Part shown: positions 1 to 8,600 of the stretch, piece by piece | Layout: every line of letters starts with the position of its first letter | How positions within the stretch are numbered: the stretch's first letter is position 1 | Assembly (NCBI GenBank): GCA_964351775.1 | Contig: CAYGPQ010000120.1 | Coordinates: 1-11,466, forward strand | Source: Kordia sp964351775 | Lineage (GTDB): Bacteria; Bacteroidota; Bacteroidia; Flavobacteriales; Flavobacteriaceae | DNA length: 11,466 bases | Direction: 5' to 3' | The notes under the pieces: model-generated | Database searches by the model: none | Told to the model about the DNA's origin: nothing | The model's input: only the letters and a program-made list of their open reading frames with translations | Made by a program: the position numbers and the translations under genes

Positions 1-30
1 ATGTATTATTAATTTTTAAAATTTTATATC

Positions 31-285
31 ATGAAAAAGAAAAATTTAACATCATTAGCGCTTAACAAGAAATCTATTTCTAGTTTTAATACACCAGCTA
101 TTAAAGGGGGAACTTTTAACACCATATCATGTCAACCAATTGGAATTTGTGCAGAAACACAAGGATGTGATACAGATGATTGTACTAATACAGTTGGATG
201 TCCAACAAACGGGTGTACTCTTAATTGTCCTCCTTCTAATGGATGCCCTACGATATCTTGTGAACCAATAGGTATTTGTAGATAA
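31..285 (+). CDS. Cys-rich RiPP precursor peptide, probable class I lanthipeptide-like
   Basis: This 84-residue peptide has a basic leader, MKKKNLTSLALNKKSISSF, that fits the L-x-LNK-x-x-I-x-x-(L/F) pattern of Bacteroidota RiPP precursors, including those annotated as class I lanthipeptides. A double glycine at residues 26-27 is the expected protease/export cleavage site and would leave a 57-residue core. The core holds 10 Cys (residues 34, 40, 46, 51, 57, 62, 66, 72, 77, 83) spaced 4-6 apart and 12 Ser/Thr, as expected for thioether ring formation. The nonapeptide ISCQPIGIC (32-40) recurs as ISCEPIGIC (75-83). No LanB, LanC, radical-SAM or peptidase-ABC gene is visible, so the modifying enzyme must lie upstream of the window or elsewhere in the genome. 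A disulfide-rich or radical-SAM-modified peptide remains possible. No Shine-Dalgarno site is evident, which is usual for this phylum; the ATG is chosen because the leader motif begins there. Confidence 0.8.
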   Translation: MKKKNLTSLALNKKSISSFNTPAIKGGTFNTISCQPIGICAETQGCDTDDCTNTVGCPTNGCTLNCPPSNGCPTISCEPIGICR

Positions 286-302
286 TAAATTTGTACAACT
301 TA

Positions 303-339
303 CAATTTTAGGTTAGCCTTTTTAGGCTTCCTAAAATTG
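303..339. other. Hairpin downstream of RiPP precursor gene
   Basis: An inverted repeat pairs CAATTTTAGG (303-312) perfectly with CCTAAAATTG (330-339). The inner AGCC (315-318) pairs with GGCT (325-328) across a T-rich loop. It starts 17 bases after the precursor stop codon. No clear T-tract follows on either strand, so it may stabilise the 3' end of the short precursor mRNA rather than act as a classical terminator. That role is an inference. Confidence 0.6.
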
Positions 340-348
340 GGTTCAAAA

Positions 349-380
349 AAAAGCTCCGAAATAGACATTTCGGAGCTTTT
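349..380. terminator. Bidirectional rho-independent terminator
   Basis: A perfect 12-bp stem (351-362 with 367-378) encloses the 4-base loop AGAC. It extends by A-T pairs at 349-350 and 379-380. The A-run at 345-350 reads as a T-tract on the minus strand, and TTTT at 377-380 serves the plus strand. It sits between the convergent precursor gene (+) and metalloprotease gene (-), so it can end both transcripts. Confidence 0.9.
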
Positions 381-399
381 ATATGAATGAAAAAAATAT

Positions 400-3123
400 T
401 TATTCGATAATCAATTTCTTAGTTACGGTTCTATCTTGATCTGTTACGGTGATTAAATACATACCAGCACTTACATTCTTTAATGAAATGTTTTCATTGA
501 ATGTTGAAGTTGCATTGTAATTTTTGGTGTGTACTAATCTTCCAGAAATATCATGTACAGCGATATCAATAGCTTCTCCAGATTGTGAGTTAAATGATAA
601 AGAGAATTCACCTTTGTTTGGGTTTGGATATAATGCGAAGTTTTCTAAAGTGAATTCTTCATTGCTTAGTGTAATAGTTGTAGAAGTTGTACATAACTCA
701 ACAGACCACTCATTTACCACTCCAGTATCTCCGTTGTAGAAATCAACAAATACTAAGTTCCAAGTTCCAGCAGGATTATTTCCTGTGAATCCAGTCATTG
801 GATTCGCTGGCGCGTATAAACCAGTTGTTGGATTTGCACACATTATAGGAGCTTCACCATCTTTAAACGTTACGTCTATATTTCCAAATTGAGCAGTATT
901 ACATGACCTGTTCCAAATATTTGAGAATCCTCCACCATTTGGTGCTTGTAATTGCATGATTAAATCTCCAATATAGGAATGTGTTACATCAGCTCGAACT
1001 CTAATATCTGTTATTGGAGTTGATTCCGTAACCGTTACAGGAATAAAAACAGGTGTTCCTTGAACATTTGCACCACCACCATCAGGAATTGCGGTTGCAA
1101 TAGGTCCCGTAGTGTACGTGTTACAAACAGTTGCATCAACTACAGTAGCTCCAACGGAGAATGATTTAGAAATTGCGAAGAAAATGTTTCCAACCGCTTC
1201 AATTTTAATTCTACAATATGGTTCAAAGACTATAGGAAATGTGATTGCTTCTGTTCCATCATTTGCAGTGTTTGCAGCCAATGTAGTTGGAAAAGTAAGC
1301 CCACCATCCGTAGATAATAAGATATTTACATTTGCTGTATTAATTCCATTTGCAGTTGTTCCAGCAACATCCCATGTAATTGTTGTAGCTGCTCCAGTTG
1401 AAAAACTTTCGTTTGTTGTGTCAGGTGCAGTTACTCTAAAAGGTCCTGTATTTGCTAACGTAACTGTCATGTCAGCTCTGTTTGTTTGTCCACCGTTTGG
1501 GGAACCATTGTCTCTTACTGTTAAAGCAAAATCCATTGTTCTAGCTACACTTGGCATTACTTCCCAAGCAGGAGTTAAGTTGTTATTTAAGATATCACTT
1601 AATTGTGGAAAGGTACGATCACCCGTTGTCATTGGTGAGTAGGATCTAAATTGTGGATCTGTAGTACTTGTGGTTGAAGGTACGTTTGTTGTAACTCCTG
1701 TATCAGTTTGTTCCCAACAGTATGATAATACATCACCAGCGTTTGCATCTGTTGCAGTTCCGCTTAATGTGAATGCAGTTCCGTAAGGAATGGTATAGTT
1801 TGCACCAGCATTTACCACTGGAGCTGTATTTCCGTTTGGCGTATTTGTAGAACATGTTGGTTCACCTGGAGGTGTGATACGTGTCCACATTTCGCCAATA
1901 CTAATTGCGTGAAAATGGTCATCACTGTTTCCTTGTACATTGTCTGAACCACAAATTCCAGCATACGCCATAATGGTAGTTCCACTTCCAGGTTCTACAG
2001 CGGTTCCAGCGTTTCTGTTTCCACCAGAACAAGATCCTTGTCCACCATTAAATGTATGGTTTGCACCATATTGATGCCCCATTTCGTGTGCTACGAAGTC
2101 AATATCAAAAGGATCACCTACAGGATTTGGAGATCCTGTTACACCTCTTGCTTTTGCATTACTGTAACAAATTCCACCACGTGCAGCCAATCCACCACCA
2201 CCAGTAGTAAATACGTGACCGATGTCATAGTTTGCAGTTCCTATGTTTGCATCTACAATAGCCTGATTTTCATTAATTAATAAGTTAGCATCACTATCTG
2301 TAAATCCATCATTTTCCGCTAAGAAAATAATACTTGTGTTGTCTACTAAAGTCATTGTTAATGACATATCTCTTTCAAATACACTATTAACTCTTGTCAT
2401 AGTTACATTCATGGCAGCTAAAACAGTTGCTCTTTTTACAGCGTCCGTTGCAGCAGCTTGTCCAGCAGCGTTGATATGATAGTTTGCATATTCTTGTGTA
2501 CATGCTAATGCTAAACGGAAAGTTCGTAACGTTCCATCATTTGCATTTTCTGGAGCAAAAGCACCATCAGCATTTGTTCTGTTTTCTGTTGAATCGTCTA
2601 CAAGACAACCAATTCGGTCTTCAAAGCTAGTATACAGATTTCCTTTTTCATACATGATGTATGTCTGTAAATCGTTTGTTAGTGGATCAATGTAGAGTGT
2701 TTTTCCAATAGTTTGCACCGTTGCATGGAAACCAAAAACGGTTGTAGAAAAACGGATGATCGTTCCTGAATTTTCTCTACTAACTGCTACATAGGATTGA
2801 ATTTCTGGATAGTTTGCAGCAAACGTTGGTTCCATTACGGAAGCTTTGTATACTTCAAAATCTTCCATTTTACCCTCTGCACTTGGAAACTGAATTACAA
2901 TTTCAGAATCAATGTTTAGGTCTCTGTCAGGAGCTGCAGCTAATAGTTGTTTTAAACTATTGATGTCTAATGTGTACACATCATAAGCAATAGGAGTAGA
3001 AGTTCGTTCTAGTAATTCTTCCTGTTGGAAGTTTACCTTATCTGTTTTCTTCCAAAAAGATTTTCCTTGCGAAAAAGCAATAATGGGAAGTAATAGTAAT
3101 ATAAAAAAGTAATTCTTTCTCAT
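400..3123 (-). CDS. Secreted reprolysin-like zinc metalloprotease with P-domain and T9SS sorting domain
   Basis: This 907-residue protein starts with a signal peptide (residues 1-19, MRKNYFFILLLLPIIAFSQ). An N-terminal propeptide-like region runs to about 200. The metzincin catalytic domain spans about 200-420, with the zinc motif HEMGHQYGANH at 346-356 (ligands His346, His350, His356; catalytic Glu347) and a Met-turn candidate TIMAY around Met385. Residues about 435-655 are Ig-like or PKD-like beta-sandwich sequence. A proprotein-convertase P-domain lies at about 675-811, including the phrases THSYIGDL and GTWNL. Residues 829-907, beginning LYPNPNKGEF, are a T9SS type A sorting domain that would be cleaved as the protein is released or attached at the outer surface. 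The expected role is extracellular protein degradation for nutrition or cell-cell attack; the substrate is unknown. It converges on the RiPP gene through a shared terminator. The start is the only Met in front of the signal peptide. Confidence 0.93.
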   Translation of the reverse strand: MRKNYFFILLLLPIIAFSQGKSFWKKTDKVNFQQEELLERTSTPIAYDVYTLDINSLKQLLAAAPDRDLNIDSEIVIQFPSAEGKMEDFEVYKASVMEPTFAANYPEIQSYVAVSRENSGTIIRFSTTVFGFHATVQTIGKTLYIDPLTNDLQTYIMYEKGNLYTSFEDRIGCLVDDSTENRTNADGAFAPENANDGTLRTFRLALACTQEYANYHINAAGQAAATDAVKRATVLAAMNVTMTRVNSVFERDMSLTMTLVDNTSIIFLAENDGFTDSDANLLINENQAIVDANIGTANYDIGHVFTTGGGGLAARGGICYSNAKARGVTGSPNPVGDPFDIDFVAHEMGHQYGANHTFNGGQGSCSGGNRNAGTAVEPGSGTTIMAYAGICGSDNVQGNSDDHFHAISIGEMWTRITPPGEPTCSTNTPNGNTAPVVNAGANYTIPYGTAFTLSGTATDANAGDVLSYCWEQTDTGVTTNVPSTTSTTDPQFRSYSPMTTGDRTFPQLSDILNNNLTPAWEVMPSVARTMDFALTVRDNGSPNGGQTNRADMTVTLANTGPFRVTAPDTTNESFSTGAATTITWDVAGTTANGINTANVNILLSTDGGLTFPTTLAANTANDGTEAITFPIVFEPYCRIKIEAVGNIFFAISKSFSVGATVVDATVCNTYTTGPIATAIPDGGGANVQGTPVFIPVTVTESTPITDIRVRADVTHSYIGDLIMQLQAPNGGGFSNIWNRSCNTAQFGNIDVTFKDGEAPIMCANPTTGLYAPANPMTGFTGNNPAGTWNLVFVDFYNGDTGVVNEWSVELCTTSTTITLSNEEFTLENFALYPNPNKGEFSLSFNSQSGEAIDIAVHDISGRLVHTKNYNATSTFNENISLKNVSAGMYLITVTDQDRTVTKKLIIE

Positions 3124-3152
3124 AATTTTAAATTGATTAGTTTAGTAAAAAG

Positions 3153-3166
3153 TACGGTAAAGTTAA
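3153..3166 (-). promoter_or_regulatory. Conserved TTAACTTTACCGTA motif upstream of the metalloprotease gene
   Basis: Read on the minus strand, TTAACTTTACCGTA ends 29 bases before the metalloprotease ATG. It contains TAnnTTTA, close to the Bacteroidota -7 consensus TAnnTTTG. The same 14-mer with one change (TTATCTTTACCGTA) ends 25 bases before the other T9SS cargo gene at 5663. No TTTG -33 box is clear here. It may be a promoter core or a shared regulator site; this is inferred from the match alone. Confidence 0.4.
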
Positions 3167-3244
3167 TTCTTTTTTTAAAATACGATAAAAATCATTCAAT
3201 ATTTATAAGCTTTCTGTGTTAAAATTTAGCAGATTCGCAATGAT

Positions 3245-3955
3245 TTAATTCCATGCTTTGACATTCTTCATAGGAATATCCATAATTAATAAGGTATGCA
3301 TGCTTGGTAATGAAACGCCGCTTTCCATCGTTTTCCATTGATCCCAAGAAGCATATAATCCACCAATAGGAATAATACTTACCCACATTTGATAGCCTTT
3401 TGGAAATCCTTTTTCATCTAAAATCCATAAATAAGAATCGCCCGGAGTTGTGCCTCCATTTGTATAGGTTACTAATAGTGCTTTTTCGTTGTTTTCTTGT
3501 GTGACAATACTACGCGTAACACCTTCATCAAATACTTTGTGCGGCGCAACTAACCAAAAAGAGTCATTGTTAAAGTAGGAAAGTGCTTTTTCAATGTAGG
3601 TTGATGCTTCATTTGCTTTAACTTGCTGATCATTAATAGTAACAGTACTCGTTTTGGGTTGTTTCAAGTTTAAAGCAACTTTTGTATCACTCCAAGAAAC
3701 ATCAACCTTGTGCTGATCTTTATCCCAAACATAGTGATGTCCACCACGAAATGTCCAACTTAAATAACGTGTTTTTTTATATTCTTCATGATTTACCGCC
3801 GTTAGCATTTTTGTTGCCAGTGCATCTGCTTCTGTTCCTACGACACCTTTTGGTAAGGGTTCGTTGTACTTGATATACAAAAAAGCGAAAAGTAATCCTA
3901 GAATTGCAAGAACTACTAAGATAAATTTTCCTAGAATTTTGAATATTTTTTTCAT
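3245..3955 (-). CDS. Membrane-anchored protein of unknown function
   Basis: This 236-residue protein starts MKKIFKILGK and has one N-terminal hydrophobic segment (about residues 7-28), with basic residues before it. The rest should therefore lie in the periplasm or be membrane-tethered. The soluble part has no catalytic motif that I recognise. It carries a Trp- and Tyr-rich stretch (YLSWTFRGGHHYVWD) and alternating strands that loosely recall lipoprotein-carrier-like (LolA-type) folds in uncharacterised Bacteroidota proteins; that likeness is a guess. A longer frame reaches 4051, but it would overlap the upstream gene and place a polar stretch before the membrane segment, so the internal ATG at 3955 is preferred. 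It lies 31 bases after the DUF4846 lipoprotein gene on the same strand and is probably co-transcribed with it. Confidence 0.75.
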   Translation of the reverse strand: MKKIFKILGKFILVVLAILGLLFAFLYIKYNEPLPKGVVGTEADALATKMLTAVNHEEYKKTRYLSWTFRGGHHYVWDKDQHKVDVSWSDTKVALNLKQPKTSTVTINDQQVKANEASTYIEKALSYFNNDSFWLVAPHKVFDEGVTRSIVTQENNEKALLVTYTNGGTTPGDSYLWILDEKGFPKGYQMWVSIIPIGGLYASWDQWKTMESGVSLPSMHTLLIMDIPMKNVKAWN

Positions 3956-3986
3956 CGGTTTGGTTTTAGGGTTGGTTGGATGTTTT

Positions 3987-4829
3987 TTATTCTTTAAATC
4001 TCCGTAAATCCGAACTTTCAAACGTCCATTCAGGTGTAAGTAATGTAACATCTTTGGCAGTGTACCAAGGACTTAATGTTGCGTTTTGTGGATTGATTAA
4101 GATTTGTGTTTCCTGAGCGGGCATGTAGCTTTGTGCCAACATGAATATTCTTTCATCCAATTCATTTTTTGCCACATCAACTACAATCACTGCATGTCCA
4201 AATGGATTTCCTTGTTGAATAAATACATCGCCAACTTCAATATCTTTGATGTCAGTTACCTTAGATAGTTCTTTTCGTAAGGAAGCTGTGTTCGCATACG
4301 CGAAGATATAATTCATGTATTTTCTAAATTTTTTATACGAATGATCGCCATTTGCATACTTCTTGAAATATCTCGGTTTCCCATCCGATAGAAAGTTAAA
4401 GTGAATATCATTTAACCGTTTTTGCGCAAATAAGTATTCGCCACGCAAACGCATGACAGCATCGGCGCATTGTTGCAAATCGCGTGTGCCAATTTCCATA
4501 TCAATCACTGAGATATACACATTGTGATTTTGTTTTTCGCGACCGTCAAAGTATTTTACGGTACTGTTGAATGTTTTCAATGGTAAATTTCGCAAATAGG
4601 AGCCAAAATGTGTGACTTCAAGCGGAATGCGTGTGTAGTTTTTTGGTGTATTGAAACGCTCTTGAATGGTTTTCCCTTCGGGATTGATCAAATTTTCGGT
4701 ACGTACAGTTTCATCTTGTAGTGCGAGTTTGTTCGTTTGAGCAGTTTCCTTTTTTTGTTCTTTCGCGCAAGCGAGACACATGAAACTAATGAAAAGAAAA
4801 AAAGCGATATTTTTTATAGAATGTATCAT
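3987..4829 (-). CDS. DUF4846 domain-containing lipoprotein
   Basis: This 280-residue protein begins MIHSIKNIAFFLFISF, followed by the lipobox-like MCLAC. Cys21 is the probable lipidated residue, although position -3 is Cys rather than Leu. The body matches the DUF4846 family as I recall it: a GTRDLQQCADAVMRLRGEYL block (about 114-133), then GDVFIQQG (about 200-207) and, just before that order shifts into the C-terminal half, GHAVIVVDV (about 221-229 counted from the longer frame, 191-199 from this start). The C-terminus is WTFESSDLRRFKE. The biochemical role of the family is not known to me; the His in GHAVIV and the Cys in QQCAD are candidate functional residues. A longer frame to 4919 adds 30 residues ahead of the signal peptide and comes within 8 bases of the divergent gene, so the ATG at 4829 is chosen. 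It is the first gene of a likely two-gene operon. Confidence 0.85.
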   Translation of the reverse strand: MIHSIKNIAFFLFISFMCLACAKEQKKETAQTNKLALQDETVRTENLINPEGKTIQERFNTPKNYTRIPLEVTHFGSYLRNLPLKTFNSTVKYFDGREKQNHNVYISVIDMEIGTRDLQQCADAVMRLRGEYLFAQKRLNDIHFNFLSDGKPRYFKKYANGDHSYKKFRKYMNYIFAYANTASLRKELSKVTDIKDIEVGDVFIQQGNPFGHAVIVVDVAKNELDERIFMLAQSYMPAQETQILINPQNATLSPWYTAKDVTLLTPEWTFESSDLRRFKE

Positions 4830-4926
4830 CAAAATTCGGAATTGATTTTTATTTTTACTTTCAAGTATTAAACTTACAAAATATTGCAAGGAATTAAGAA
4901 TAAACAATAACAATACCAAAATATAT

Positions 4927-5451
4927 ATGAATATCTTAGGAATAGGCTCAAGAATTAAACATCACGAATACGGATTAGGCGCAGTAACTAACGTAACTTC
5001 AAAGCATTATTGGGTAACTTTTATGGAAAATGGACTGGAAACTATTAACATTGATAGCGATTTTGAAGTTATTGATGCCGTGGAAGATGAAGTGGATAGT
5101 GTGAGTTTTTTTGAAGTAGAAACGATTTTGCGTACGATGTTAAAAAAATGGTCGGATGTCTCCGAAATTGTGCCGATGGCAGATAAATGGAAAGGCGGAA
5201 AGTTGATTTTAGAACCTGGCGACACCAATTTGACAAGCAAAGAAATCCCAATTGATGGCTTTTTTCATAAAATTGTCATGGTTAGAGATCGCATTCGCGT
5301 GATGGAACAAAAAATAAATGCAAGCAATTTGGATGATCAAGAAAAAGTAGATTTACAACAATATATTACACGAATCTATGGAAGTCTCACCACTTTTAAT
5401 GTGTTGTTTAAGAATAAGTCACAGTACTTTGTAGGGGCGAAGTCGAAATAG
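4927..5451 (+). CDS. Conserved-looking cytoplasmic protein with UvrD C-terminal-like (Tudor/KOW-type) N-terminus
   Basis: This 174-residue protein has no signal peptide or membrane segment. Its first 50 residues, with GSRIKHHEYGLGAVTNV followed by YWVTFMENGLETI, fit the pattern G-x-x-(V/I)-x-H-x-x-(F/Y)-G-x-G-x-V then (V/I)-x-F-x-x-x-G. That pattern is found in the C-terminal domain of UvrD/PcrA helicases and in related small beta-barrel domains that contact RNA polymerase or nucleic acid. Residues 60-165 are mostly helical and charged, with no motif I recognise. The function is unknown; a role in binding nucleic acid or RNA polymerase is only an inference. It is divergent from the DUF4846 gene, with 97 bases between the two starts, which must hold promoters for both. 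The stop codon is followed at once by two copies of TTTATGAG. Confidence 0.75.
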   Translation: MNILGIGSRIKHHEYGLGAVTNVTSKHYWVTFMENGLETINIDSDFEVIDAVEDEVDSVSFFEVETILRTMLKKWSDVSEIVPMADKWKGGKLILEPGDTNLTSKEIPIDGFFHKIVMVRDRIRVMEQKINASNLDDQEKVDLQQYITRIYGSLTTFNVLFKNKSQYFVGAKSK

Positions 5452-5467
5452 TTTATGAGTTTATGAG
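5452..5467. repeat. Two tandem copies of TTTATGAG
   Basis: TTTATGAG occurs at 5452-5459 and again at 5460-5467, directly after the stop codon of the preceding gene. The rest of the 211-base gap up to 5662 shows no gene and no clear terminator hairpin; its right end holds the promoter candidate for the next gene. Short tandem repeats directly behind stop codons also occur near 9949. Confidence 0.5.
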
Positions 5468-5602
5468 TTGAGAGTTATCAGTTGTGAGTGAAATTACTTT
5501 ATAATTTAACTTTTGGTAACGAATGTGTATCTGTAATTCCTTTAAATAGCTACGCTTTTTATAAATCTCGATTGTATTTAAGTAAAAATTTTCGGATTTT
5601 AA

Positions 5603-5637
5603 TTTGAAATATAAAATGCTACTTTATCTTTACCGTA
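5603..5637 (+). promoter_or_regulatory. Candidate Bacteroidota promoter for the Calx-beta surface protein
   Basis: TTTG at 5603-5606 lies 18 bases before TATCTTTA at 5625-5632, close to the Bacteroidota -33/-7 pattern TTTG and TAnnTTTG. The -7 box is part of TTATCTTTACCGTA (5624-5637), which differs at one base from the motif upstream of the metalloprotease gene. It ends 25 bases before the ATG at 5663. Confidence 0.45.
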
Positions 5638-5662
5638 GTCTATACGAATCAACATTAAAACT

Positions 5663-8600
5663 ATGAACATAAAATTACCAATCTACTTTTTTTTACTGCT
5701 ATCCTCCATAAGTCTTGCGAATAAACCAACCAATCTTTCTCCAAAGAAAACACTAACAAAAATGGTGTATATGCCAGTTCTTACTATAGGTAATGTAACT
5801 GTTAGCGAAGATCAAGGCTCGGCATCTGTTCCTATTCAATTAGATGTGATTGATACAGTTGATACTGTCATAAGTATTACAACAATGGATGGTACAGCAA
5901 CTGATCCACAGGATTTTACTACTGTAGTAAATACGGTAACAATTCCAGCAGGACAATTAAGTATAAGTCTATCAATTCCTATAACAGATGATGGTATTGG
6001 TGAACCAGATGAAAACTTTTTTTTAAATGGAACCGTAACTAGTGGAAACACTGCCAATACCAACGCATCAGGAACGATAACCATTGGAGCAAATAATTAT
6101 CCTACATTTAGTGTTTCAGATGTAACTATACAAGAAAATGAAGGAATGGCATCAATACAAGTTTCATTATCTAATCCTAGTAGTGAAGATACCATTTTTG
6201 AAATAATGACTGTAAATGGTTCTGCTGTAAGTCCAGTGGACTACACACCTGTTAACGAAACAGGAATCGTATTAGTTGCGGGACTCACAAGTTTTACCTA
6301 TTCAATTCCGATTGTATCAGATACTGCTGTTGAAGTTACAGAAGAATTTAGTGTAAATGTAATTGCAACCAGCGGAAACACCTCTAATTATTTTGATGCT
6401 GGAACTATTATCATTATTGATGATGATATTTCTACAATGTCCATAGGTGATGTTACGGTCTCTGAAAATGCAGGAAGTGCAATAGTACCTGTATCTATAG
6501 ATAATACAAACCCTGTAGAAACAACAATACAAATCACAACTGTAGATAATTCAGCAACGGATCCAGATGATTACACTTCAACAACAGTAACCGCTACAAT
6601 TCCTGCCTTTCAAAGTTTGGTAAATGTTTCGATACCTATTAGTGATGATAATTTATCTGAGCCAACAGAAGATTTTACTGTAAATGGTATAGTCACAAGT
6701 GGAAACACTTCAAATATCAGCGATTCAGGAACTATAACTATCACAGATGATGATCCAATTACACTAATTATTAATGACATTTCTATTTCAGAAGACGCAG
6801 GAAGCATTATTATTCCAATTACCATTGATGGTTTAACTATTTTTGATGTAGTAATTAATATCACAACTACTGACAATACGGCCATCAATCCAAATGATTA
6901 TTCGTCAGTAATGACTACAGTAACAATTCCCGGGCTTCAAACTTCTACAACTGTCACAATTCCGATAACGGATGATGATATTTTTGAAGTTCCAGAAACG
7001 TTTACAATACAAGGTATGGTTACATCTGGAAATACAGTAAATAGTACTGATACAGCAAATGTAACAATCATTGACGACGGAAGTTGTGGTAGTGGCACAG
7101 TTGGTGCTCCTTGTGATGATGGTAATCCTGCAACACTATCCGATTTTATAGATGCCAACTGTAATTGTATTGGTGTACTTGAAGAAGATATAGATGGTGA
7201 TGGAATTTCCAACGGACAAGAAACGCTACTAGGAACAGATTACAACAATGCTTGTGATCCTGTACAAAATATTGGTTATACTGGATATGATGCTGATAAT
7301 TCAGTTTGGCAAGCTGCTAATTGTGATAATGATGATGTAAACAATGCGTTGGAAATTATATTAGGTTCAGATCCGTATGATACCAATTTCAACACCATAC
7401 AAGGAAACATAGCGTATGATGTAAACGCTGATGGATGTAATGGAATTGATGATATTGTATTTCCTTTTACAAGTGTAATTATTGATAACGGATCAAGTAC
7501 AACGACTATATTTACCAATACTGCAGGCGACTATTCATACATTGCTACTGCTGGAAATTACACTATAACACCAAACTTAGAAAATTCAACATTCTTCAAT
7601 GTAAGTCCAGCGAATGCTACTGCCAATTTTCCAAGCACAAACAATAGTGTGGTTGATCAGGATTTTTGTATAACAAATAGTGGTACAAATCCTGATGTCG
7701 AAATAACAATAGCGCCTATTGAATTTGCACGTCCCGGATTTGACGCTGTATATTGGATAAACTATAAAAACAAAGGAAATCAAACGGTTTCAGGCGATAT
7801 AAGTTTCACGTATGATGATACAATTTCAAACTTTGTAAGTAGTACAGAAATGCCAAGTTCACAAACATCGGGAGTAATCAATTGGACATATACAAACTTA
7901 GTTCCTTTTGAAAATAGAGACTTCTATATCGTATTAAATGTGAATCCGCCAACGGCAACACCGCCTGTAAACAATGGAGATCAACTATCTTATACTGCAA
8001 CGATAAATCCTATTATGGGCGATATTTTTCCAGAAGATAACCAATTTGAGCTTGAACAAACTGTTGTTGGTTCGTACGATCCAAATGATATTACTTGTTT
8101 AGAAGGAAATACTGCAAATCCTGACGAAATCGGAAAATATTTGCATTACGTCATCAACTTTGAAAACACAGGAACATTCTTTGCTGAAAACATTGTTGTA
8201 GAAATGGTCATTGATCCAGCAGAATTTGACATCAACACACTACAATTATTAAGTAGTTCTCATGATACAAGTGTAACGATCAATGGAACGATGGTTCGTT
8301 TCATCTTTCAAAATATCTTTCTGCCAGTGGATGGACACGGAAATCTTCTCATAAAAATGAAAACACAAAATACATTGGTTGAAAATGATGTGGTAAGCAA
8401 TCAGGCAAGTATCTTTTTTGATTACAATTTCCCAATCATCACAAACATTGCAGATACCACATTTGCAATATTAAGTACTCCAACATTTGAAATAGATAGT
8501 AGCATCACAATATATCCAAATCCAACAAAAAATAATATATACATTACAGCAAACAATAACATCAAAAGTATTTCATTGTATGATATTCAAGGACGTATAT

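Noticed and set aside
1112..1642. A 176-codon open frame on the plus strand inside the metalloprotease gene
   Set aside because: It lies opposite a well-supported protease with recognisable domains, and its Val/Ala/Ser-rich sequence is what the Thr/Asn/Gly-rich coding strand gives in reverse.
3956..4051. Longer start for the membrane-anchored protein at 4051
   Set aside because: It would overlap the end of the DUF4846 gene by 65 bases and put a polar stretch before the membrane anchor; the ATG at 3955 starts a typical MKKIFK anchor.
4830..4919. Longer start for the DUF4846 gene at 4919
   Set aside because: The extra 30 residues precede a normal lipoprotein signal peptide, which would then be internal, and they leave only 7 bases to the divergent gene.
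4830..4926. Promoters in the divergent gap between the DUF4846 gene and the UvrD-like gene
   Set aside because: Promoters must exist here, but I found no pair of boxes at proper spacing on either strand that I could support.
5836..7783. Several minus-strand open frames of 65-92 codons within the Calx-beta gene
   Set aside because: They recur with the repeat period of the plus-strand gene and have no recognisable features, as expected of shadows of a repetitive coding sequence.
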